The notes under the pieces: model-generated | The model's input: only the letters and a program-made list of their open reading frames with translations | The model's database searches: none | Told to the model about the DNA's origin: nothing | Made by a program: the position numbers and the translations under genes | Shown: one piece after another, positions 43,235 to 50,590 of the stretch | Position numbering within the stretch: position 1 is the stretch's first letter | How the letters are laid out: each line of letters starts with the position of its first letter | Assembly (NCBI RefSeq): GCF_007997135.1 | Contig: NZ_VORU01000001.1 | Location: 310,001-374,000, forward strand | Origin: Aequorivita lipolytica | GTDB lineage: Bacteria; Bacteroidota; Bacteroidia; Flavobacteriales; Flavobacteriaceae | Direction: 5' to 3' | Length of the DNA stretch: 64,000 nt

Positions 43235-43258
43235 AATAACCCAATAACCCAATAACTC
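43235..43258. repeat. 8-bp tandem repeat (AATAACCC)
   Basis: Three copies of AATAACCC/AATAACTC immediately after the terminator. A weak box TATCTTAG near 43282 may serve the next gene. Confidence 0.75.
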
Positions 43259-43297
43259 GTAACTGATAATTTAAAATTTTCCTATCTTAGCCTTGCT

Positions 43298-44563
43298 ATG
43301 GATTACGAAGACTTAATAACACTCGCAATCGCCTTTGGTTTGGGAATGCTTGTGGGTCTCCAACGGCAGAAAAGCAAACACGAAATGGCGGGTGTGCGCA
43401 CTTTTACCCTTATCTCAATTATGGGGGTTATTGCAGCTTTTTTGGCTCGGGACTACAACAACCCATTTATTCTTCCCTTGTTGGGAATATGTTTAACCGC
43501 CTTATTGGTAACCGCCAATATTATAAAACTTAAAAAACTAAACGACATTGATGTGGGCCAGACTACAGAAGTTGCCGCCCTGCTTATGTTTGCGGTCGGA
43601 GCTTACTTGGTTATGGGCGATCGCGTGGTCGCTGTTATTGTGGGAGGCTCCCTGGCCATTCTACTTTATTTGAAGGAACACCTTCACAATTTTATTGAAA
43701 ACCTCAAGGAAAAGGATCTTGCAGCTATTATGACTTTTGCAGGTATATCTCTTGTAATCCTACCCCTGCTGCCTAATAAAACTTATGGCCCCCTGGATGT
43801 ATTGAATCCGCAGAATATTTGGTTTATGGTAACCCTTATTGTCGGTATAAGTGTTGTTGGATATTTCATCTATAAATTTGTTGGCAAAAAAGTCGGTATT
43901 ATTTCCAATGGAATTCTGGGCGGTCTCATTAGTAGTACAGCCACCACCGTAAGCTATGCCCGAAAAACAAAGGATACTGAATCTATAAGCAAAATGGCAG
44001 CATTTGTAATTACAGTGGCTTCGGCTGTTGCATTGGTTCGGGTCATGGTTGAAGTAGGAGTGGTTATTCCCGAAAAGCTGCCCAAACTGGTGTTGCCACT
44101 AATAACAGTTTTTGTTCTAATGGTCTTGATATGTATAGGGTTGTTCTATTTCACCAATAAAAATGGTGGGGATGAAAAAATGCCCGAGCCCAAAAATCCC
44201 GCACAATTTAAAAGTGCTTTGATTTTCGGGCTTTTGTACGGAGCTATTTTATTGGCAGTAGCCTTTACCAAACAGGAATTTGGAAATGACGCCCTTTACA
44301 TAGTCGCCATCATCAGCGGACTAACCGATGTTGACGCAATAACACTTTCACTATCACAACTTATGAAAGGCGGTGGTTTAAACACTTCCACAGGCTGGCG
44401 GCTTATTCTTTTGGCCTCTCTGTCCAATCTACTTTTTAAGGGAATTATGGCGGCCGTTCTCGGGACGCGACAGTTGGCCAAGTGGATAGGAGTTTCCTTT
44501 GGAATCACAATCGTCTTTGGGTTGTTGCTAATGTGGCTTTGGCCCGAGGCTTGGCACTTATAA
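43298..44563 (+). CDS. MgtC/SapB-family membrane protein with DUF4010 domain
   Basis: A 421-residue protein with about 12 transmembrane helices. The N-terminal part (residues 1-130) is MgtC/SapB-like, with LAIAFGLGMLVGLQRQ and MAGVRTFTLISIMGVIAAFLARD. The C-terminal part (about 150-421) is DUF4010: IWFMVTLIVGISVVGYFIYK, GGLISSTATTVSYAR and GLTDVDAITLSLSQLMKGG. The family is linked to Mg2+ homeostasis or ion transport in a loose way; no transport activity is established for this architecture. The next gene starts 6 bp downstream, which suggests an operon. Confidence 0.85.
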   Translation: MDYEDLITLAIAFGLGMLVGLQRQKSKHEMAGVRTFTLISIMGVIAAFLARDYNNPFILPLLGICLTALLVTANIIKLKKLNDIDVGQTTEVAALLMFAVGAYLVMGDRVVAVIVGGSLAILLYLKEHLHNFIENLKEKDLAAIMTFAGISLVILPLLPNKTYGPLDVLNPQNIWFMVTLIVGISVVGYFIYKFVGKKVGIISNGILGGLISSTATTVSYARKTKDTESISKMAAFVITVASAVALVRVMVEVGVVIPEKLPKLVLPLITVFVLMVLICIGLFYFTNKNGGDEKMPEPKNPAQFKSALIFGLLYGAILLAVAFTKQEFGNDALYIVAIISGLTDVDAITLSLSQLMKGGGLNTSTGWRLILLASLSNLLFKGIMAAVLGTRQLAKWIGVSFGITIVFGLLLMWLWPEAWHL

Positions 44564-44569
44564 TTGCGT

Positions 44570-45565
44570 ATGTTCAAAAAAGACCCAATCCAGATCATCA
44601 CTTTCCGAAGCTACGGAACACCAAACCATTTGTATGTAAAGGGCCGCGCTCTGGAAGATGAAAATATAGACCTTTCAAAAAAAGGGTTTTTCAATCTTCT
44701 TTGGAATACCTACAAACGCTTCAAAACCGATTTGGTAAAAAACGAACCGCTAGTTTTAAAACTTCCCGACGGAAGAAAAATTGAAACCAAAACCGACGAG
44801 CAGGGTTATTTTTTAATTGATGAAACCATCGAAAATATGCTGCCTTTAATTGATGAAAACGGCTGGTTGAAGTATGAAATTTCTTTTGCTGAAAAGTTTC
44901 CCAAAAGAATAATTCAGGAGAATAATATTTTTTTTGGTGAAGTAATGATTCCGTCCGAAACTGCTAAATTCGGTTTAATCAGTGACATTGACGATACCAT
45001 TATGCACACAGGCCTTACTTCCCGATTTAAATGGCAAGTTGCGAAGAATACTGTTTTTAAACGCGCCGAAAAAAGAATTCCGCTGGAAGGTGCAGCAGAT
45101 TTTTATGAAAAGTTGAAAAATGGAAAATCGGGCAATGACCACAATCCAATTTTCTACGTAAGCCACGGCCCGTGGAATCTTTACAGATATTTGGAAGTAT
45201 TCCTCGAGAAAAACAATTTTCCGAAAGGCCCAATTCTTCTACGTGATTTCGTGAATCCTTTCGCCAAAAAATACAAACCCGAAAAACCGCAAAAACAAAA
45301 GGAGATTATCAATATTCTGGAAACCTATCCCGAGCTGCGTTTCATTTTAATTGGCGATAGCGGCGAACACGACCCAGATATTTATACCGAAATTGCCGAA
45401 GCACATCCTGAACGTATTCTCGCAATCTATTTGCGAAACGTAAACCACAAAAAGAGGATGCTACGTGTAAAAGGCCTTTTTGAAAATTATGAAACCGTGC
45501 CTGTATTATTAGTTGAAAATAGCAAAGCTGCAATTGAACACGCAAAGCAGATGAAATTTATTTAA
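44570..45565 (+). CDS. App1-like (DUF2183) phosphatase
   Basis: A 331-residue protein from ATG 44570 (an in-frame TTG lies 6 bp upstream). The C-terminal half is the App1 catalytic domain, a HAD relative: LISDIDDTIMHTG (DxDxT motif, about residue 140), IFYVSHGPWNLYRYLEVFL and RFILIGDSGEHDPDIY. Yeast App1 is a phosphatidate phosphatase, and bacterial members are uncharacterised. The N-terminal half (about 1-125) is a beta-sandwich-like domain that precedes the catalytic part in many members. No signal peptide is seen, so it should be cytoplasmic or membrane-associated. Confidence 0.87.
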   Translation: MFKKDPIQIITFRSYGTPNHLYVKGRALEDENIDLSKKGFFNLLWNTYKRFKTDLVKNEPLVLKLPDGRKIETKTDEQGYFLIDETIENMLPLIDENGWLKYEISFAEKFPKRIIQENNIFFGEVMIPSETAKFGLISDIDDTIMHTGLTSRFKWQVAKNTVFKRAEKRIPLEGAADFYEKLKNGKSGNDHNPIFYVSHGPWNLYRYLEVFLEKNNFPKGPILLRDFVNPFAKKYKPEKPQKQKEIINILETYPELRFILIGDSGEHDPDIYTEIAEAHPERILAIYLRNVNHKKRMLRVKGLFENYETVPVLLVENSKAAIEHAKQMKFI

Positions 45566-45701
45566 GCTGAAAAATTTTCGTTTTCGAGAAAGAGTCGAGA
45601 ATGCGTCATTTTTTTGCTACGACTAAAAAAAGTTGAAAAATGGGTGAAAACTAGAGTCTATAGATGCTTTTGTTTTCAAGTCGTGGTTCCAAAAGTCCTT
45701 T

Positions 45702-47738
45702 TTATTGCATCCGCTCAAAGTATTCATAAGTAGCAAGCTGCGACTGAACCTTCTTTTCTGAATTTCTCACATATTCGTTTTTCTGCTCTGCATCAATAAT
45801 GCGGGCTTTTACGTTGTCTTCCAATTCTATGTTTATAAGGTCTAGAATAGTTCTTTTGTGATCTTCATCCAAAATAGGTGCAACCACTTCTATGCGGTGC
45901 GTTAAATTGCGTGTCATCCAGTCTGCAGAGCCAATATAAATTTGTGCGTCGCCGTCATTTCCAAAAATATACAACCGCCCGTGCTCCAGAAACCTGTCCA
46001 CTATGCTAGTAACGTAAATATTTTCACTTTGCTCTTCAATCCCGGGAACTAGGGAACACATTCCTCTAATTAGCAATCGCACTTCTACTCCCGCATTGCT
46101 GGCTTTGTAAAGTTCCTTTATCATTCCTTCGTCCTGCAGGCTGTTCATTTTTAAAATAATCAAACCTTTTTTACCTTCATTCGCTAGTTCTATTTCCTTT
46201 TCTACTAAAGCGGTGAACCGCTCACGGGTAGAAAAAGGAGAAACTAACAGTTTTTTGGTTTTGGGCACAATCATATCGCGCTCCAAAACCATAAACACTT
46301 TCTTTAAATCTTTGGTGATTTTTTTATGGGCAGTCATCAGGCCGAAATCTGTATAAAGGGTCGCCGTATTTTCGTTGAAGTTTCCTGTGGCAATATATGC
46401 GTAGCGCTTGGGTTTGCCTTCAACTTCCCTTTCAATATAAAGTATTTTTGAGTGTACTTTAATGTCTGGATAACTGTAAATAACGCGTGCTCCATTTTTT
46501 CTGAAAATAGCACCCCATTTTAAATTGTTGTGTTCGTCAAAACGTGCTTTCACCTCAATAAAAATAGTTACATCTTTTCCGTTTTTTGCAGCTAGGGCAA
46601 TGGCATCGTTTAGGGCAGATTCATCCGCGGCACGATAAATAGTCATCTTTATGGTGGTCACCAAAGGATCGTTTGCCGCCTCCTGCATCAATTTTATAAC
46701 TGGTTCAAAACTTTGATAGGGGTAATGCAGCAGTTGGTCTTTTTTATTTATTACTTCAAAAATAGACTCGCAATTTGCCAGAATGGGGTGGGGAAGCGGT
46801 GGCAGTTTTTTATATGAAAGCTTTTTCTGCGTTGGGTTTGGAAACTGCATAAAATCCTTGAAATTATGGTAGCGTCCTCCCATAACCACATCAGTATGGT
46901 TTACATCCAGCGCCTTTTTCAGAATTTCGCGGAAGTGATCTGGCATTTCGGGGTCTATCAAAACCCGCGTAGCCTGTCCGGTGTCGCGTTTGGGAAGTGC
47001 TTCTTTTATTTTTTCCATCAAATTGCCGGAGAATTCGTCTTCAATATAAAGTTCCGCATCACGGGAAGTTTTTAGTGAATGGAATGCCGTTTCCCTTTTT
47101 TCCGAAAACTCCTTTTGCAGATTGAATTTCAGAATATCATCAATAAAAGTGATGTGGAATGATTTTTCACTTTCTGAAGGAAACACGAAGAACCGTGGTT
47201 CTGTTTCGGGTATTTCCACCATCAAAAATTCATCTTCCGCAGTCTGTGCCGCCAAATAGAGTCTTTCATTTTTTACAAAGACAGAATGATCTTCCGTACA
47301 GGGATTACAACTAATTTCGGTGATTTGTTTTAAGCTCTCTTCGTAGTATGTAGTGGCAATTTCCTTTTGTTCCTCCGAAAAATCTTCGTGGCGAATCAAG
47401 TGAATTCCCTCTGACGCCAACTGCGGAATTATTTCTTCATTAAAGATTTTTCCGAAATCATTTTGCTGAATATCAACCTGTTCTTTAATCTCTTTTAAAA
47501 CCTTATTGGGTTTGGATATTAGTTTTTTCCGAAGCGGTTTTTCAATATTCTTTATTTGCCGAATGTCTGAAACACGAACACGGAAAAATTCATCAAGATT
47601 TGAGGAAAAGATTGCTAAAAACTTGATGCGCTCGTAAAGCGGATTTCTTTGGTCTGCCGCTTCCTGGAGCACGCGATGGTTAAAGCGCAACCAAGAAAGG
47701 TCGCGATGATAGAATTTTGTGTTGTAGAGTGATGCCAT
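45702..47738 (-). CDS. ppk1: Polyphosphate kinase 1
   Basis: A 678-residue PPK1, which makes long-chain polyphosphate from ATP. The N-terminal domain starts with FYHRDLSWLRFNHRVLQEA and SSNLDEFFRVRVSDI. The catalytic PLD-like domains contain ARVIYSYPDIKVHSKILYI, with the phosphorylated His in VHSK, and IVDRFLEHGRLYIFGND, with the second His. YAYIATGNFNENTATLYTDFGL is also diagnostic. The length is normal (680-720). It lies 134 bp downstream of the deoxynucleoside kinase gene on the same strand, with a CCCCTTT/AAAGGGG hairpin repeat at 47742-47762 in the gap. Confidence 0.95.
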   Translation of the reverse strand: MASLYNTKFYHRDLSWLRFNHRVLQEAADQRNPLYERIKFLAIFSSNLDEFFRVRVSDIRQIKNIEKPLRKKLISKPNKVLKEIKEQVDIQQNDFGKIFNEEIIPQLASEGIHLIRHEDFSEEQKEIATTYYEESLKQITEISCNPCTEDHSVFVKNERLYLAAQTAEDEFLMVEIPETEPRFFVFPSESEKSFHITFIDDILKFNLQKEFSEKRETAFHSLKTSRDAELYIEDEFSGNLMEKIKEALPKRDTGQATRVLIDPEMPDHFREILKKALDVNHTDVVMGGRYHNFKDFMQFPNPTQKKLSYKKLPPLPHPILANCESIFEVINKKDQLLHYPYQSFEPVIKLMQEAANDPLVTTIKMTIYRAADESALNDAIALAAKNGKDVTIFIEVKARFDEHNNLKWGAIFRKNGARVIYSYPDIKVHSKILYIEREVEGKPKRYAYIATGNFNENTATLYTDFGLMTAHKKITKDLKKVFMVLERDMIVPKTKKLLVSPFSTRERFTALVEKEIELANEGKKGLIILKMNSLQDEGMIKELYKASNAGVEVRLLIRGMCSLVPGIEEQSENIYVTSIVDRFLEHGRLYIFGNDGDAQIYIGSADWMTRNLTHRIEVVAPILDEDHKRTILDLINIELEDNVKARIIDAEQKNEYVRNSEKKVQSQLATYEYFERMQ

Positions 47739-47848
47739 AAGCCCCTTTCATCCCCAAAGGGGAAATAAATAGTTAGCTCACAAATTAGTAGTAATTGTTT
47801 TAAAACGAAATGTTTTAATTAAATCTTATGATTAATCTGAATTCTGTA

Positions 47849-47872
47849 ATTCCCCCTTTGGGGGTTAGGGGG
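47849..47872. repeat. CCCCCTTTGGGGGTTAGGGGG repeat
   Basis: The same palindromic family as at 997-1022. On the minus strand it begins directly after the TAG stop of the deoxynucleoside kinase gene. Confidence 0.75.
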
Positions 47873-48487
47873 CTAAAACAATCCATGAAGCTCTGCGTCT
47901 ATCTTGTTGATTACCTGACCCAAATGCTCCGGATCGTCCACAAAATTTAGATTATCTACATCCAGAATTATAAGGTTGCCTTTGTCGTAACCGTGGACCC
48001 AAGCTTCGTAACGCTCGTTCAGACGGCTTAGGTATTCAATGCTTATAGAGTTTTCATAATCGCGGCCGCGTTTGTGAATTTGATTTACCAAATTCGGGAT
48101 GCTACTTCGCAAATATATCAACAAATCCGGACCTTCGGTAACGCTTTCCATTAGCTCAAATAGCGAACGGTAGTTCTCAAAATCGCGGTTAGTCATTAGG
48201 CCCATGGCATGTAGATTTGGCGCAAAGATGTAGGCATCTTCGTAAATGGTCCTGTCTTGAATTACACTTTTTTCCTTTTCCCGAATTTCAAGGATCTGGC
48301 GGAAACGGCTGTTCAAAAAGTAAATCTGAAGGTTAAAGGACCAACGCTCCATTTGGTTGTAAAAATCGTCCAAATAAGGGTTGTCATCTACTTCTTCATA
48401 ATGGGCTTGCCATTTGTAGTGTTTTGCCAATAAACGGGTAAGGGTGGTTTTTCCGGAACCTATATTTCCTGCAATTGCAACGTGCAT
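47873..48487 (-). CDS. Deoxynucleoside kinase
   Basis: A 204-residue kinase of the dNK/dGK-dCK family. The P-loop is IAGNIGSGKTTLTRLLAKHY, the substrate-binding segment is VDDNPYLDDFYNQMERWSFNLQIYFL and the ERS/DR-like catalytic motif is SVIQDRTIYEDAYIFA. The lid region is QIHKRGRDYENSISIEYLSRLNE. It phosphorylates deoxynucleosides in salvage; base preference is not predictable by eye. It starts 2 bp after the stop of the secreted hypothetical gene, so the two are co-transcribed. Confidence 0.92.
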   Translation of the reverse strand: MHVAIAGNIGSGKTTLTRLLAKHYKWQAHYEEVDDNPYLDDFYNQMERWSFNLQIYFLNSRFRQILEIREKEKSVIQDRTIYEDAYIFAPNLHAMGLMTNRDFENYRSLFELMESVTEGPDLLIYLRSSIPNLVNQIHKRGRDYENSISIEYLSRLNERYEAWVHGYDKGNLIILDVDNLNFVDDPEHLGQVINKIDAELHGLF

Positions 48488-48489
48488 AG

Positions 48490-49290
48490 TTATTCTTTAA
48501 TTGGTGGGGTTAATTTAAAAGTGTGCAAAATTTCGCCGTCATAAATATACAGGAAATCATTGGTAAGCTGCAAATCTTTAATTGTTATTTCGGGGAATGA
48601 CAGCTTCACGGTTTCGCGGGAAATGGCATCATTACGCTTCGCGAAATCGGGAATGTAGTATAGTGAATTTTCTTTCAAAGCGACCAAATTTTCATTCTGT
48701 TGAATGATTTTTTCATAGCCTTCCGAAGGTACTTCGTTCAAAATACTTCCGTAAATATTAAAAGCGCGAAGTTTCTTTTCTGTCAATGTGAAACAATAAT
48801 TGAAATTACTTGCCTGTGAAAGCAGTTTCCCCGGGAAGGGTTGCGAAACCACAGTCTGCAATTTCGAACCGTAATTGTACATTTCTAATTGCTGGGTGTC
48901 CACATTAAAAAGCCACAAGCTATTGTTGCCCGCATTTGTAGCAGTGCTCACGTTCAAAAACAGTGGGAGGTTGTTAAAATTGATGCGCTCAATCTCGTTC
49001 AACTTGTTATCCAGCATCACAACAGTATTGGTGTCCTGAAAAAACGCAACCACTTTCAGCGGATTTATAATATCTACGGAAGTAATCCGCCCCAATTGCA
49101 GATCATTGAAAATAAAATTGCCGTCCGGACCCTGTTTATTGATTACCCTATTTTTTACGAAATAACTGTTTTTGTAATTGTCGAAACCTATAAACCTATC
49201 TGCAATAAGCGGAACCTTGCTCAAGGGAGCGAGACTTTGCGCAATGCTTAATTGGCAAATAAGCAATAAAAGAAGGAAGAGCTGTTTCAT
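48490..49290 (-). CDS. Secreted conserved flavobacterial hypothetical protein
   Basis: A 266-residue protein with a signal peptide (MKQLFLLLLLICQLSIAQ). The mature part has repeated short beta-strand segments (FIFNDLQLGRITSVDIINPL, NNLPLFLNVSTATNAGNNSLWLFNVDTQQLEMYN, LNEVPSEGYEKIIQQNENLVALKENSLYYI). This suggests a beta-propeller. The same gene is commonly found beside the deoxynucleoside kinase in flavobacteria, as far as I recall, but its role is unknown. It has no T9SS domain and no lipobox cysteine, so it is probably periplasmic. Confidence 0.75.
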   Translation of the reverse strand: MKQLFLLLLLICQLSIAQSLAPLSKVPLIADRFIGFDNYKNSYFVKNRVINKQGPDGNFIFNDLQLGRITSVDIINPLKVVAFFQDTNTVVMLDNKLNEIERINFNNLPLFLNVSTATNAGNNSLWLFNVDTQQLEMYNYGSKLQTVVSQPFPGKLLSQASNFNYCFTLTEKKLRAFNIYGSILNEVPSEGYEKIIQQNENLVALKENSLYYIPDFAKRNDAISRETVKLSFPEITIKDLQLTNDFLYIYDGEILHTFKLTPPIKE

Positions 49291-49430
49291 AGATTCCGCA
49301 AGTTACAAAATGAAGGTTTTATTTAAACGAAAAAGAATGTAACAGATTATAACTTGGTTCGTCTTAGTGATAACAACTATTTTTGTTCAAACAAGTTAAA
49401 CTATTTTTAAACGTTTTGGTCAAAGTATCT

Positions 49431-49438
49431 TAACTTTG
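49431..49438 (+). promoter_or_regulatory. -7 promoter element of the GLPGLI gene
   Basis: TAACTTTG matches TAnnTTTG, 23 bp before the ATG at 49462. A TTG lies at 49416-49418, rather close for a -33 element. Confidence 0.5.
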
Positions 49439-49461
49439 ACTTTAACAATCAATAAATTCCT

Positions 49462-50373
49462 ATGACAAGATATATCTTTATTTTTCTACTACTGTTTTCT
49501 TTCGGAATAAAAGCCCAAAACATTAGCGGCCAAGCCTATTATGAATCCAAAACCACCGTAGATCTCGACGCATTTGGAGGTGGTAATGGTGAAATGTCTG
49601 AAGAAATGAAAAAGGCAGTGGGCCAAATGATGAAAAGCGCACTGGAGAAAACCTATATTCTCACTTTCAATCAATACGAATCTATCTATAAAGAACAGGA
49701 AACGCTGGATGCAGGTCCAGTAAATCCCGGTTTTAAAATGATGATGAGCAGTTATACGCCGGGTGCCCAGTATAAAAACCTGAAAACTAACCAAATTGTT
49801 GAGGAAAATGAATTCTTCGGAAAACAATTTTTGGTGACAGACTCCATCCAAACCTTGGATTGGCAAACAACGAATGAGTCAAAACAAATTGGACAATACA
49901 TCGCTTTTAAAGCTACTGCAATGAAAAAGGTTGATCCGAATGATTACAGCATGGCGCGTCCAAAAAAGAAAGAATCATCTGCCGCTAAAGCTAAAGATGA
50001 CGAAGGAAAGGAAAATGCTGAAGTAAAAAAGGATTCCGTCCAACCGCAAGACCCAATGGATATGATTGAAATTCCAAAGGAAATTGAAGTTACAGCTTGG
50101 TTTACACCACAAATCCCAGTAAGCAACGGCCCGGGCGAATTTGCGGGACTTCCCGGACTTATTTTGGAGTTGAACGTTTACAGAACAACCCTTTTGTGCT
50201 CCAAAATAGTGATGAACCCAAAAGATGCCGAAAAAATTGAACCCCCCAAAAAAGGAAAGGAAGTAACGCGTGCCGAATACGTAAAAATAGTAAAGGAAAA
50301 AACAGACGAGCTGCGCGAGAATTTTAGAAATAGTGGTGGCAATGGCCGCCGCGGCGGCGGATTTGGCGGATAA
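49462..50373 (+). CDS. GLPGLI family protein
   Basis: A 303-residue periplasmic or surface protein with a signal peptide (FIFLLLFSFGIKAQ). The family motif is present as GPGEFAGLPGLILELNVYRTTL (about residue 225). A charged low-complexity linker precedes it (KKKESSAAKAKDDEGKEN), and the C-terminus is glycine/arginine-rich (GGNGRRGGGFGG). GLPGLI proteins are restricted to Bacteroidota, have no known activity and usually sit next to a TonB-dependent-receptor-like outer membrane protein, as here. The two genes are probably one unit. Confidence 0.9.
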   Translation: MTRYIFIFLLLFSFGIKAQNISGQAYYESKTTVDLDAFGGGNGEMSEEMKKAVGQMMKSALEKTYILTFNQYESIYKEQETLDAGPVNPGFKMMMSSYTPGAQYKNLKTNQIVEENEFFGKQFLVTDSIQTLDWQTTNESKQIGQYIAFKATAMKKVDPNDYSMARPKKKESSAAKAKDDEGKENAEVKKDSVQPQDPMDMIEIPKEIEVTAWFTPQIPVSNGPGEFAGLPGLILELNVYRTTLLCSKIVMNPKDAEKIEPPKKGKEVTRAEYVKIVKEKTDELRENFRNSGGNGRRGGGFGG

Positions 50374-50590
50374 ATAATTTTTTCAAAATTCTATTATTCC
50401 TGCTTTTTTAATAATAAATTTTAAATAATAAATGTAAAAGTTAAAAGTATTGGTTAAAATTATCTTTGAATTTTACACTTTGAGTTTTTATCCATTTTTC
50501 ACGTTTCACTTTATCCTTTTACATTTTGCGGTTCAATCCTGATCACTTTCATCTATTACCTCCTATATTTTGAAAATCCAAATAAAAATT

